Shown here in pieces: positions 1 to 12,000 of a DNA stretch of 64,000 nucleotides; position 1 is the first letter of the stretch; each line of letters starts with the position of its first letter. The DNA lies in assembly GCF_024679245.1 (NCBI RefSeq), contig NC_090177.1, positions 44,944,518 to 45,008,517 on the forward strand, written 5' to 3'. Origin of the DNA: Pseudorasbora parva (taxonomy: Eukaryota; Chordata; Actinopteri; Cypriniformes; Gobionidae). The position numbers and the translations under genes were made by a program. The notes under the pieces are model-generated. The model ran no database searches. It was not told where the DNA came from and saw nothing but the letters and a program-made list of their open reading frames with translations.

Positions 1-130
1 TTAAAATAAGCTGATAACATCACTGTTTTCTCCAGTACGACTGTACAGCCAAATCTAATTCTGCTGCAATATTGTCCTGTGAAGCTGCTTTGAAACAATC
101 GGCACTGTAAAAACGCAACATAAATATAAG
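1..130 (+). repeat. Dispersed repeat family A, 3' tail
   Basis: This is the tail of a repeat found at least five times in the window. It carries the marker GTGAAGCTGCTTTGAAACAA, followed by an AT-rich end that in other copies reads ATAAATAAAGTTGATTGATTG. A body in the opposite orientation follows immediately at 133. The short tandem tail suggests a LINE or SINE 3' end; that is inference. Confidence 0.7.
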
Positions 131-132
131 TA

Positions 133-478
133 ATAAAGTTGATACAGTTAATTTGGTTATTAATTTTATTTGTATATTTAGTTGAATAACTCAGATCATA
201 ATGTTAGTGTCCCCAACTGAGCAAGCCAAGCCAAAGGCGACCAAAGGAACCGAAACTCCATCGGGGCATGATGGAGAAAAATAAACCTTGGAGAAACCAG
301 ACTCAGTCGGGGGGCCAGTTCTCCTCTGGCCTATTAACACACCGTGGAGGATTATTATTCTGGCAACATTACAGGTCAGAAATCATATTAGATCAGAATA
401 TTCAAAATTTCGGCGTATCACGCAAGAGACGGGTTTATTTACGGCGCGTCGATTACACTAGAGTATGAATATTTGAAG
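133..478 (-). repeat. Dispersed repeat family A, body, inverted
   Basis: Read on the minus strand, this segment has the same order as the copies at 7269, 27480 and 37975: a GTTAATAGGCCAGAGGAG block, a TGGTTTCTCC block, then GGAGTTTCGGTTCCTTTGG and GCTTGGCTTGCTCAGTTGG. The 66-residue ORF across it occurs because the repeat is conserved between copies. I do not regard it as a gene. Confidence 0.7.
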
Positions 479-568
479 GATCAGAGTCGTCACGCCAGAT
501 TCAGAGGAGACCGTAACAGATGTCCCGCATTGGCCCAGAGTGCCAGTCTGAAGTGAACAGATGCTCAC

Positions 569-1284
569 CTGTCGCTGTGTGTCTGCTGACATGAGGAACA
601 CACCGCCTCCTGCCCCATCCTCTCCCTGCTTTCTTCTGACTCCTCCACCTGATGCTGATCCTCACAGCCACTCGGGGCAGGGACAGACAGCACACCTGAG
701 TCAGTGGAAGAGCACACCTGTCCTCCTCCAGACACGCTTACATCTTCCTCCACCATGTGGATGGCCGTCCCCACACCCATCTCTCCAGCACCACCCATCT
801 CTCCAGCTCCTGTCTCTCCAGCACCTGTCCCATCAGCACCCGTCTCTTCAGCACCTGTCCCATCAGCTCCTGTCTCTTCAGCACCTGTCCCATCAGCACC
901 CGTCTCTTCAGCACCTGTCCCATCAGCACCTCCATGCTTGAGCTCCTGCAGCCGGCGTGCCACGGCCCGTTTGCGGATCTCCTGGAGATTGAGCTCATCG
1001 CTGTCTCCCTCGTCTGACCTCAGCCCGTCCGCAGCAGCCCAGGCTTCCTCTATGGGTGTGGGCGTTTGTGCTCGCCCCCCGCGGCCTCTTTTAGAGGCTA
1101 GAGCGCTCTCATCGGCCTCAGCCGGCCGTTTTCCGCGCCCCCCGCGCCCTCTGCCGCGCCCCCTGCCTCGCCCCCTGCGCCGCGGGACGGGGGGGCTGAT
1201 GTCCACTGGCCCCACGGCCTCTATGAACTCCCGCTTGGCGATGGTGCTCCGCCGGAAACCCCAGGTCTTGGCCGCTTCCTCCAT
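569..1284 (-). CDS. dido1: dido1-like, first coding exon (partial gene)
   Basis: The exon encodes 238 codons plus two bases. It starts at an ATG directly after an acceptor-like TTAG (about 1285-1288) and ends at 569 before a good donor, GTGAGC. The N-terminus contains KTWGFRRSTIAKREF, nearly identical to the KTWGFRRTTIAKRE motif at the start of vertebrate death-inducer obliterator 1. The segment SDELNLQEIRKRAVARRLQE further in resembles the acidic SDSDGLTLKELQNRLRRKRE stretch of that protein. DIDO1 is a nuclear PHD and TFIIS-domain protein that binds H3K4me3 and affects transcription and splicing. Those domains lie in later exons, off the left edge. Oddities are an RG-rich run at about residues 36-51 and a tandem ADGTGAEETG repeat. 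The locus lies downstream of hm13 on the same strand. Confidence 0.75.
809..932 (-). repeat. 30-bp coding minisatellite in dido1-like exon
   Basis: About four copies of a 30-bp unit encode ADGTGAEETG on the minus strand and keep the frame open. Shorter degenerate units extend it toward 785. Length variation here would change the protein by ten residues per unit. Confidence 0.8.
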
Positions 1285-1373
1285 CTAACACACGGGACAA
1301 AAGCAAACACAAAATAAAACATTCACTTCATGCTAACCACAAAGGACCCTTTTCAAAGACCGGGATGACACGT

Positions 1374-1829
1374 TTTAACCTCTTAAAATCTGGGACCATG
1401 TTTAGGATTTCCACCTGGATTTGGCCTACCCAAATTTAAAAGCTTCCCATACACAAATACAGTGGTCTAAGTTCGAAATGTCTGTACCATTTTACGGGAA
1501 CATTTTTTTAAGTTACATAAAACACTGCTAAGTGATAAACATGCAAGTATATGTTCAATGATGTCTACAACACTGTATGTGTGTATGGGAGGCTTTTCAA
1601 TTTGGGTCGGCCAAATCCAGGCGGAAATGACAGCAGAGTAATTTAGTGTAAATTACTTTGACTAAAACAAATGCCAAAGTGATGCATATCTCCAGAAAGT
1701 AGACTCTAAGCTTTCAAATGGTGCCACATATGAGGTCAGAGCTCCTCCACAGACATTTAAAACTGAAAGTGTATTCTTGATGATTTCATCCCAGACCCTG
1801 TACAAGATCCGCAGAGTTTAAGTGGTTAA
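1374..1829. repeat. Putative MITE or dispersed repeat
   Basis: The block begins with TTTTAACCTCTTAAAATCTGGG and ends with a related inverted motif, GTTTAAGTGGTTAAC. It contains no ORF. A non-autonomous DNA element is likely, but the target duplication is not clear. Confidence 0.4.
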
Positions 1830-2387
1830 CGGTCCTAAATATAGTAAGTCCTGCGCGTTTAAAAAAAAAAAATTAAATGTATGTAGACTACACACAGTTT
1901 GTATTATATTACTTTTTGCAAAAATTACAAAACAACAACGAGGGTGTTTCTAATACAGCGTCTATAGGAGTGATGGTAAAATGAACATCTTTGTCTTTCT
2001 CACTGCTGTTATCAATATCACTCTATTCTTTCCCTCTTTTTGAAAGTTGTGGAATCACTATTGTGGCGCTTTCTTTTGCTCTTTGAGAAAATGGGGACAC
2101 AAAAAATATATTTAATATGTTCTCTCATTCACCGCTATAAAAGTGAACCCAACTATGACAACTTCTGCTCGGAGAAACTCGTAAATGTGAAAAGGGTCAA
2201 CTACACAAGACCAGCAACTGCGTAATCTGAGCTCCAAATGATTGGTTGTTGAGCCGACAGACTGTACGTTCAGCAACACACTTTAGAGACCTGTTTATGC
2301 AGATCATTGAGCTCTCATTGGTCAGAGATCACCCGTTTATATTCCTCACAACACCTGTAGCTTGCGTTACACGTACACAAATTTGTG
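1830..2387. other. No recognisable feature
   Basis: AT-rich sequence with short shadow ORFs only. It may be dido1 intron or 5' flank. Confidence 0.5.
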
Positions 2388-2752
2388 TGACCCTGGAGCA
2401 CAAATCCAGTCCTGCGTCTCACGGGTATATCTGTGGCAATAGCCAACAATACATTGACCGAGCCAAAAAAGGATATTAAGATCATGTTCCATGAAGATAT
2501 TTTGTACATGTCCTGCTATAAATATATCAGAAATGTATTATTAGTAGTAATATGCATTTCTAAGGACTTCATTTGGACAACTTTAAAGGAGATTTTCTCA
2601 ATATTTAGATTGTTTTGCACCCTCAGTTTTCAGATGTCGAATAGTTGGTAGCTCAGCCAAATATTGTCCAAACCACACAACATCAATGGAAAGCCTTTTA
2701 TTTAAGCTAAAATAAAGTGACCCTTTTGACTGGTTTTGTGGTCCAGGGTAAT
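2388..2752 (-). repeat. Dispersed repeat family B, copy 1
   Basis: The segment runs from GTGACCCTGGAGCACAAATC to TTTTGTGGTCCAGGGTA, so its ends are inverted versions of TGACCCTGGACCACAAA. The same internal order occurs at 3663-3975 and 54097-54860. This is a common cyprinid repeat known to me from memory. It has no coding capacity. Confidence 0.7.
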
Positions 2753-3157
2753 TTTTTTACAGGGTATTTTCCTGTTCTGTCTGGATTGAATACTGATGAA
2801 GACCTCATGACAGCTATGATCCTTTACCTTTGCAGATTTGTCTCATTACAGCTCTCTCAGCTTTATTTAGACCTGCACTATCACACACAGACGAGCTGAA
2901 GACTCATGCTAACTCTGTACTTCATGCCATTGCGGTTTATAAACGATATAATGAAGAAAATATCTCATGCTGAACATCAACACGGGACTATCGTGCCACA
3001 GACACACGCATTTCACATTAATCCAGTAAAACATACATGAACTGCAGTCCAACTCAGAAATGACCGGATCAAACCCTTTTCATTTAGACAGTTAAACCCT
3101 CGCCTATTCGCTTAGCCACACTACGAACTGAGCTCTAGTGGAGCTGATGGATGAGCT

Positions 3158-3305
<148 letters not shown>

Positions 3306-3479
3306 TTAAAGCTTCATCTCTCCGGTCGCTGATCTGTGAACAGCAATGGGAATATAATCACACTCACGCTTCACCGCAGGCTCACTCCGCGCTGACTGCG
3401 TTTACATGCACACTTTGATTTTATGTAAGCAAACTTATTAATGATTAGCAATGTATACTGCACTCAAACAAACAAACAC

Positions 3480-3620
3480 GCAGTGTTCTTCCATTTTGTC
3501 CGTGAGAGGGGCGTGACGCACTGAATGAGGCGGAGAGAGACGCCATGCGACGCGACGCGACGCCCGCAGCGAACAGCGCCACTGGCGGCCTGGAGGACAA
3601 ACCGCGCCTGCGTTGATCTC
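3480..3620 (-). promoter_or_regulatory. CpG-rich block, candidate dido1 5' region
   Basis: This is the only clearly CpG-rich non-repeat block between hm13 and the dido1-like exon. It includes GCGACGCGACGCGACGCCCG. A minus-strand dido1 promoter or untranslated first exon would be expected about here. No transcript evidence is available, so this is inference from base composition and position. Confidence 0.3.
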
Positions 3621-3662
3621 AGATGATAAACCCAACGAACGGTAACGCGCATGTTCGAGCAT

Positions 3663-3975
3663 AGGCGGCAGCCTGGACCACAAAACCTGAATAAATGAGC
3701 TTTCCACTGACCTGTGTGGTTTGTTAGGATAGGACAATATTGAAAATCTGGAATCTGAGGGAGCAAAAAAAATATACATATTGAGAAAATCTCCTTTAAA
3801 GTTGTCCAACTGAAGTCCTTAGCAATGCATATTATTACTACTAATACATTTCTGATATAATTACGGTATTAAATGTACAAAATATCCTCATTAAACATGA
3901 ACTTTACATAATATCCTAATGATTTTTGCCATAAAATAAAAAGGCAGGACTAGATTTGTGCTACAGGGTCACATA
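3663..3975 (+). repeat. Dispersed repeat family B, copy 2
   Basis: Starts at CCTGGACCACAAAACC and ends at GTGCTACAGGGTCACA. It holds the intact sequence GTTTGTTAGGATAGGACAAT, which serves as the empty site for the insertion at 54172. Confidence 0.75.
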
Positions 3976-4730
3976 TAAGCCTAGATTGGGTAAACCCAGC
4001 CTGATCTGCCGGTGATTTGATTTCGCAGCTCAGTTTGGAGACCTGTACATTCATTTCTACTGCTGTTACACTTTTGAGGGAACCAATCACAGACTGGCTT
4101 ATCCACCTAGTGCGCTATTGGCGGGTTTAACTCGATGACAGATAGAGATAGAGAAGCGATGGGTTGATCACGCCTCTTGTTGTTTGATTGGTTGAAGGAC
4201 TATCCAATTGCATACAGAGTCATTTGAACTATGCCTGTTGATCATGCCTCTTGTGCAGTAGAAAACACAGAGCAGCTAGACGCCCCAGACCAATGTTCAA
4301 TCTTAAAGGAACACTCCAACGTTTTTAGAAATAGGCCTTATTCAACTTCTTTCCTACATTTAGATATGTGGGCAAATGCATTTTTGTCTCAGTGCATGCA
4401 TTGTTTTAGTTTGGCAGGGTCGCCCTTAGCATAATGAATGGAATCCTATGTTGCCAGATAGCATTCCCCCCCCCCCCCTCCCCTCCCCCCAGGTGTGTCA
4501 GCACAGGTGTGTGTGAGTGCTCTGCTCCTTCTCTAAGTGACTGCTATTTTTATTTGGCAGGCTGGGAACTTTGTGTAATGCACTGCAATAAACAGAGGAC
4601 CCTTGTTTCAAAGCATACAGTTTACAATGCATTTCATGCTCCAATACAGCCTAGATTATTTCAAGGCTATAATTATTGTTACCCATTAAAGAAAATAACT
4701 TGTTTTGCATGGAACACACAGCTTTTAGTT

Positions 4731-4733
<3 letters not shown>
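3976..4733. other. No recognisable gene; C-rich tract
   Basis: Mixed single-copy-looking sequence with a poly-C tract near 4467-4492. The ORFs are short and unsupported. Confidence 0.4.
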
Positions 4734-4734
<1 letters not shown>

Positions 4735-4827
<93 letters not shown>

Positions 4828-4890
4828 CCCTAAACCTACCCATCACAGTAAACATTCTGCATTTTTACATTTTCAAAAAAAAACATAGAG
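4735..4890. repeat. (CA)n microsatellite with attached repeat end
   Basis: About 45 CA repeats run directly into CCCTAAACCTACCCATCACA and a segment resembling the repeat at 57235-57680. The microsatellite therefore appears to be part of a dispersed element rather than an independent tract. Confidence 0.7.
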
Positions 4891-5353
4891 GCTTGTCACA
4901 AACAATGTTTTTTCCCCAAAAATCCTCAATTGTGTGTTATTACCAATAAAAGCAGGAAGAACGATAGATCTCAAGCCGTAACTGACGAAAATAACCAGCA
5001 ATGTTACCCTTCCGGTCAAAATTGGGCTGAAACATCAATAACAGCTTTAAGTTGTCAATGTTGACAAATGGCCATGACATAGGGATAATAAAGGGTTTTA
5101 AAGCACCTCCGCGGCGGTTTCTTTATGCCTCCACATTATGCATTAGTCCTTTAACGCTCAGCTAGCCGTTGATTATCTCTCATGTCGGATCAGTGTATTA
5201 GGTATTAAAGTGACATCAGCCTAATAAACCTCAACAAAAAAAAATACAGAGAAAATTGACTTCCTGACTTTATAAAAACAAGGGACAGATTTTCCCTTTT
5301 TTTTTGAGGCTTGAATTGAAGAACCGCGTGAGCTGATGAAATTAGGGGAAAAG

Positions 5354-5414
5354 GCTACCTATTTATTTGAAGTAAATGTGTATTGAACACATTTACTTCA
5401 AATAAATAGGTAGC
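5354..5414. repeat. Short perfect hairpin, 28-bp stem
   Basis: The arms 5354-5381 and 5387-5414 are perfect inverse complements separated by five bases. The arm starts GCTACCTATTTATTTGAAGT. It could be a palindromic transposon scar or a small hairpin RNA; there is no evidence of transcription. Confidence 0.8.
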
Positions 5415-5638
5415 TTTTGTATGACATACATTTTGTATGATCCATTTTATTTAGTTCGAATGAATGAATATTGACTAATAAATGATGGTGTTTACCAAAT
5501 CATTTTGTAACTCATTCTAGGGTGAAGCTGCTAACAGCTTAAGATGTCAGACCTATGTGTGTGGTTAACAGACGCGCCATCCTCAATAAACCCGTCTCTT
5601 GCGTTTTACAAAGAAATCTTGAATATTCTGATCTAATA

Positions 5639-7268
5639 CAGTATTGTTCAAAATAATAGCAGTACAATGTGACTAACCAGAATAATCAAGGTTTTTAGTA
5701 TATTTTTGATTGCTACGTGGCAAACAAGTTACCAGTAGGTTCAGTAGATTGTCAGAAAACAAATGAGACCCAGCATTCATGATATGCACGCTCTTAAGGC
5801 TGTGCAATTAGGCAATTAGTTGAAAGGGGTGTGTTCAAAAAAATAGCAGTGTCTACCTTTGACTGTACAAACTCAAAACTATTTTGTACAAACATTTTTT
5901 TTTTCTGGGATTTAGCAATCCTGTGAATCACTAAACTAATATTTAGTTGTATGACCACAGTTTTTTAAAACTGCTTGGCATCTGTGTGGCATGGAGTCAA
6001 CCAACTTGTGGCACCTCTCAGCTGTTATTCCACTCCATGATTCTTTATCAACATTCCACAATTCATTCACATTTCTTGGTTTTGCTTCAGAAACAGCATT
6101 TTTGATATCACCCCACAAGTTCTCAATTGGATTAAGGTCTGGAGATTGGGCTGGCCACTCCATAACATTAATTTTGTTGGTTTGGAACCAAGACTTTGCC
6201 CGTTTACTAGTGTGTTTTGGGTCATTGTCTTGTTGAAACAACCGTTTCAAGGGCATGTCCTCTTCAGCATAGGGCAACATGACCTCTTCAAGTATTTTAA
6301 CATATGCAAACTGATCCATGATCCCTGGTATGCGATAAATAGGCCCAACACCATAGTAGGAGAAACATGCCCATATCATGATGCTTGCACCTCCATGCTT
6401 CACTGTCTTCACTGTGTACTGTGGCTTGAATTCAGAGTTTGGGGGTCGTCTCACAAACTGCCTGTGGCCCTTGGACCCAAAAAGAACAATTTTACTCTCA
6501 TCAGTCCACAAAATGTTCCTCCATTTCTCTTTAGGCCAGTTGATGTGTTCTTTGGCCAATTGTAACCTCTTCTGCACATGCCTTTTTTTTAACAGAGGGA
6601 CTTTGCGGGGGATTCTTGAAAATAGATTAGCTTCACACAGACGTCTTCTAAGTGCCACAGTACTTACAGGTAACTCCAGACTGTCTTTGATCATCCTGGA
6701 GGTGATCATTGGCTGAGCCTTTGCCATTCTGGTTATTCTTCTATCCATTTTGATGGTTGTCTTCCGTTTTCTTCCACGTCTCTCTGGTTTTGCTCTCCAT
6801 TTTAAGGCATTGGAGATCATTTTAGCTGAACAGCCTATCATTTTTTGCACCTCTTTATAGGTTTTCCCCTCTCTAATCAACTTTTTAATCAAAGTACGCT
6901 GTTCTTCTGAACAATGTCTTGAACGACCCATTTTCCTCAGCTTTCAAATGCATGTTCAACAAGTGTTGGCTTCATCCTTAAATAGGGGCCACCTGATTCA
7001 CACCTGTTTCTTCACAAAATTGATGACCTCAGTGATTGAATGCCACACTGCTATTTTTTTGAACACACCCCTTTCAACTAATTCAACTAATTGCCCAATT
7101 GCACAGCCTTAAGAGCGTGCATATCATGAATGCTGGGTCTCATTTGTTTTCTGAGAATCTACTGAACCTACTGGTAACTTGTTTGCCACGTAGCAATAAA
7201 AAAATATACGAAAAACCTTGATTATTCTGGTTAGTCACATTGTACTGCTATTATTTTGAACAATACTG
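5639..7268 (-). mobile_element. Tc1/mariner element, apparently complete
   Basis: The 1.63-kb element is bounded by CAGTATTGTTC and GAACAATACTG, with TA on each side (5637-5638 and 7269-7270). Its inverted repeats are about 215 bp, and each contains an outer and an inner copy of a TTCAAAA..ATAGCAGT motif. This is the IR/DR arrangement of Sleeping Beauty-type elements, in which the direct repeats bind transposase. One open transposase gene lies inside. The two ends are very similar, which suggests a fairly recent insertion. Confidence 0.92.
5936..6931 (-). CDS. Tc1/mariner transposase, full length
   Basis: The 331-residue ORF has no frameshift or stop. The N-terminal helix-turn-helix region begins MGRSRHCSEEQRTLIKKLI and is followed by a basic RRGRKRK stretch. 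The DDE catalytic domain shows WTDES (first Asp), QQDNDPKH (second Asp) and SPDLNPIENLW (Glu), giving the D34E spacing of Tc1 transposases. The enzyme cuts and pastes its element at TA dinucleotides in the nucleus. Length and motifs fit the 330-345 residues usual for the family. The ATG lies just inside the right inverted repeat. Whether it is active cannot be judged from sequence, but no key residue is visibly lost. Confidence 0.93.
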   Translation of the reverse strand: MGRSRHCSEEQRTLIKKLIREGKTYKEVQKMIGCSAKMISNALKWRAKPERRGRKRKTTIKMDRRITRMAKAQPMITSRMIKDSLELPVSTVALRRRLCEANLFSRIPRKVPLLKKRHVQKRLQLAKEHINWPKEKWRNILWTDESKIVLFGSKGHRQFVRRPPNSEFKPQYTVKTVKHGGASIMIWACFSYYGVGPIYRIPGIMDQFAYVKILEEVMLPYAEEDMPLKRLFQQDNDPKHTSKRAKSWFQTNKINVMEWPAQSPDLNPIENLWGDIKNAVSEAKPRNVNELWNVDKESWSGITAERCHKLVDSMPHRCQAVLKNCGHTTKY

Positions 7269-7650
7269 TATGATTTCTGACCTGTAAGGTTGCCAGAATA
7301 ATAATCCTCCACGGTGTGTTAATAGGCCAGAGGAGAACTGGCCCCCCGACTGAGTCTGGTTTCTCCAAGGTTTATTTTTCTCCATCATGTCCTGATGGAG
7401 TTTCGGTTCCTTTGGTCGCCTTTGGCTTGGCTTGCTCAGTTGGAGACACTAACATTATGATCCAAGTTATTCAACTAAAAATACAAATAACATTAATTAA
7501 TTAGGTCTTATTTAATTCTATAAACTATCCAAATCAAACTAGCCAAATCAAATTCTGTTGCAATATTGTCCTGTTTAACACTGTGAAGCTGCTTTGAAAC
7601 AATCTGCACTGTAAAAGCGCTACATAAATAAAGTTGATTGATTGATTGAC

Positions 7651-8961
7651 TACAAATAATTTTTTAATAATTTTTTTTTATAAAAAAAAGAAGAAAAAAG
7701 ACAGGCTTCAACTACTGTTTTAATAAATGGAGCTGATGGCATTATGCTTTTAAGAGGATAAAAAATACATTTAATGTGCAAGAATTATCTTCATACCTAA
7801 TCTGGACAGAACAAGAACATAAACCGCCTCAAGTTAAAGAGGTTGGGCTTTATTATTGCTCTGAACTGTGCACATTATTTAGTAATTAATGGTCAAGCCC
7901 CTGATCCTGAGGAGTGTTCGGTGAAGTCAGGAATAATGCACTGACACCTCAAACCTCATGATAGTCCATGCAAACCCCAATCAGCTGGCAAAACTCAAAA
8001 CTATTCAGGCAATCAGCTGCCTCAACTTTTTTAAGTTAAGAAATGTAAGCAAGCAGCACTTGCAGATTAAAATTTTTGTAACTATACATTTTAATTGCGC
8101 TGAACTTGAAATATTTGAGTGAGCCAATTCATACATTTAACTTAAAGCAAAATCATGTAATCTAAAATGTTTAGAAGTTGAAACATGTTAATGCCGGTAA
8201 CACTGCACAAATCTTCCCGAATTACACTAATGTTCTCTACAAAGCCTGTCTGTGTTCTCTCACACTGTTTGCCAAACTTTAAAGGCCTATGCAAATGTGT
8301 GTATATATGCTTAAAGAAGAGTAGTGACTCAAACACTGATGATCTGCTTTTCTACAGTGGTAAACACCACAGTTTAATGCAAATAAAAGTTATATCGAGG
8401 AAGAAATGCTCCTCACATAAGCTTAAACGTTTACATTGAGAAAAGAAAGATACACAAGGGGAGACTGTAAAGTGACGGGGAGCACGAGCTGTAGAAACAC
8501 ACATGGCAGAGAAAACTAAACTCACTTCCTCGGGAGATATTTGGTCCCACTTTTGGTCGCACTTGCGAAAAGTAAAATTATTCCACCCAAAATGCCTTTG
8601 TCCTATCATTTACCAAAAGATGGACGATTACTTGAGTTTCATAAACTGAATCCCTCATGAGATCCTGGAGTAAACAGAAAACGGCTACACAGGAACGGGT
8701 ACCAGACGTTTAATAAATCTGCATCGTAATCTGACGTTACATGCAGGAAAACAAACTCCTACCCATTTCAAATACTGTATAGTAATAACTAAAACCCTTT
8801 GAAAGCAAATAATCAAGCATAATTTCCAAACTGAAGGCTGAAGGCAATGAAATGAAGGTGGAGAAAACAGGCACTGAGAAAGCTGCGGTACGCCATTAAA
8901 AGAGTTCAGAAGCACAGATGATGAACAAACGCTGGACGTGAAGCAGGGCTCGTTTGCACTT
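7651..8961. other. hm13 3' flank and 3' UTR
   Basis: No ORF or repeat is recognised here. On the minus strand an ATTAAA motif lies at 8709-8714, about 250 bases past the hm13 stop, and may be its polyadenylation signal. Confidence 0.35.
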
Positions 8962-9031
8962 TCATTTGTCTTTATCCGTCTCTGTCACTTCCTCTTTCGA
9001 TGACGCCTCCTCCGGTGAAACCTCTTCGTAC
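8962..9031 (-). CDS. hm13: hm13 alternative last exon, short acidic/lysine tail
   Basis: After acceptor CTGCAG the codon completes as Arg, followed by [22 protein letters not shown] and a TGA stop. The position corresponds to the human YEESNP...KKEK tail. Lysines sit at -3 and -1 from the end, which is a weaker dilysine pattern than human KKEK. Too short for ORF calling. Confidence 0.88.
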
Positions 9032-12000
9032 CTGCAGCAGACACAAGAAGGGAGAAGATTAGACTATAATAGGCTGAGTGTTATTGTGTGAAGGCTGTGG
9101 ACTGCCGAGTCCTAGTTTATGATATTCCTCATATTCTGTAGTGGTCAGCTCCCAGCAGCGAGAAATATTTCAACACTTTTAAATTAAATTATTTTTTTAT
9201 TTATCAAAACAAGTATATGCATGCATCCTCCATTGTGTCAATTTCATAAATGTAATCAAATTCAATCAGAAATATAGCTGGAAGCAGCCATACTCAGCAT
9301 GAAGAAGACAAGACATGGCAAAATGGCTGGGAGTGTCAGACCAACTGCAACAATGAACAGTTAAACACATTTTAGGATGATTTCAGGCACAAAGGCTGAG
9401 AAGTGCATTGTGGTCTATGGGAATTTTAATGTTTTGTTCCATTACAGCCCCACCAAGAGGCACAATCTCATGTGTCCTCAGAGTGAGCCCATACATGTGC
9501 GAATCAATTTTGGTGAAAATATCTTATTTCATTTTGGAGTTAGACATTTACATGAAATTATTATTTTTTTGTAGAAAAGTGGGACTTTTGTAGGACTGAC
9601 TGACGGATTTTACTACCCCTTACAATCAATATTTTGACATTTGGGCTATAACATATAGCTATCGACCAGTGTTTCTGAACTTCTGACGCTGGTTTCGTCT
9701 CGATCGGACTAGCAGTTTCAAAGTTATCAGCTAATGTTTTTTTAAAGCGCTAAAATACAACGCTGTGCAAACCATACGCCGAAACCTGGCAAGTCTGGTA
9801 TTGTTGGACTCAGCAAGAATTCAGGAGACAACAAAAAAGTTACTCCAAAGAAAATAACTCAACCACACCCAAAGTTATAAGCATTTGAGAAAAAGAAGAA
9901 AAAAAAAAAAAAAAAAAGAGTTCTGTAACAATCCGTTCATGTGCTCAAATAATACAGCATTTTAGCACAATTCAAAATTAAATTTGGATATCATACAACT
10001 CCGCATGACATCCCAAATCTAACGAGACCACTCTTATGATTTTTGGACAAACGGTTCAGAAGTTGTAAGCATAAGCAAAAATAGCCATTTTTGTATCTCC
10101 AGACCAGTAGGTGGCGCTGTGCCAAAAACACTGCAGGTCACTTCAGGTCATGCTGGTGATGACCAAGCGGCAACATCCCGCGATCTCTCTTGAAGCCAAT
10201 ACGGAAGTTATGTAAACTGCAATTCCTCAACTGGCCACTAGGGACAGGCTCCAGAAGGGAGCAGAATCTCATTGAGCCCCATGTTAAAATTCTCAACTTT
10301 ACAGCAGAAAAAAAAACATGTTTACAGCCTCGTACAATGACAACTGTGAGGGGGGTGAATTTTTTTCTAACTCATTCGTTTACGTTATATAAAGCCTTAA
10401 AGTTCTGCATAATTAAGGGCGTGGTTACAGGTGGATAGCTATTTATCCGCCGTCTATAGTTCTTGCGTCACCTAAGCTCCGCCCACATCCTGCCTTTTTG
10501 CCCATTTTCTGTTATGGGGGAGTGACACGCGATGACTCGCTCACAAGATGGCGACGCCCAGCTCGCCCATACTTTAAGCTTCAGAACGGCTTATCAGAAT
10601 CCTATGGGTGACGTCACGGACACTACGTCCATATTTTTTTACAGTCTATGGTGATGACATGTTTGGTTTGAAAACGATAAAGCGTTACGGAGTTTACACC
10701 AGTCTGGTGAAGTTCGGTATCAATTTTAATCAATAGCTTTTTTGGAAAATTCTAAATGCAATTGAAGGAATCGTAGGAAAATATTAATTTAGTTTTTAAC
10801 CCTTAGGGTTCAAAAGTTATTAGCATACATACGAGTGAAACTTTAGACAGTTGGTGGAGCTAGAGAGAATGAGTTAGAGCAGTGTTTCTCAAACTTTTTC
10901 TGCCATTCCCCACTTTGGAGGTAGGGAAGGGCTCCGAGCCCCACCTGTCCCCAATCACCCCAACAAAATGGTAATTATCTAGGCTTTTAAGTTTGCCTGT
11001 TAACATTTATTTTATTAACATCACATTTAAACCTTTCATGCGTACAGTCAAAATATTTTAGCTGACTAAAAGTGTCAGCTGACTAGAGTGTGAGTTTTAT
11101 TTTAAGGCAACGTTATTTTAGAACGTTTCACCTTAATGTTTCTATGGCAATGCGTCATGTTTATCACGTGACTCACCACAACCAAAAAAGCGCTGTATGA
11201 CAGATGTATCGCTTTTATTACGTTATTGAACCGTTTGAACAAATGCACTGCAGTTCAGAGTCCTGTCAATTGGATTTACAGCACGTATATTCATCAGCTT
11301 CTCCTGGAATAAGTAAGTGACCGTTGAACTGGGAGAAGAATCGAGCAAACTTTATAGTTACTTACACTATGTGTATCTGATATGAATAAAACATGTCAGC
11401 CAATTATATTTGAATGGATTGTTATTGCTGCTTCCATAGCCACTAGTGTGTATTACAAACTCTAACATTAAATGTATTGTTTTACTTGTACTTTTGTATT
11501 TAAATGTTGCCTATTAAATTAAACCTAAAATAAACAGTAAGTGGTTGAAAACTGCATGATGTATGTCAAGAGCTGAGCCGTCCGCATTTGGCTCAGAGCC
11601 AGCCGAAGCGCGTCCCACCGTTTAATTCTGGCAGTGATGTCACGTCATTGAACATTCTAAATCCCTTATGTGGGTCCGTACTCTCAGGGGCATAGACATA
11701 AAAATCCCATGTGGGACCGCTCAAAAGGTTAATAGAGATGGGCACAAAAAATTAACACATTTCCTCCTGTTTGTCGTGCCCCACTTGTCATGTCTCTATT
11801 CCCCACCAGTGGGGCGCGCCCCACACTTTGAGAAACGCTGAGTTAGAGACTCCTAATTTTGTGTGGTTACTATTGGTACTGACCTCTATCAGTGTAGACA
11901 ATTTCACAACTTTCCCACAAATGGTTCTATGGGCTGCCATAGACTCCAATGGCCAAATAATAATAATAAGAAGAAGAAGTCTAACCAATAGATGTCTTTA

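Larger units (their letters stand above)
5565..7650 (+). repeat. Repeat family A, split by a Tc1 element
   Basis: The left part (5565-5638) and right part (7269-7650) join to the same order seen uninterrupted at 37975-38512. The right part ends in TTGATTGATTGATTG. Confidence 0.8.

Noticed and set aside
704..1288. 194-residue plus-strand proline/serine-rich ORF
   Set aside because: Shadow of the dido1-like exon on the minus strand, which has the recognisable conserved N-terminus and proper splice borders.
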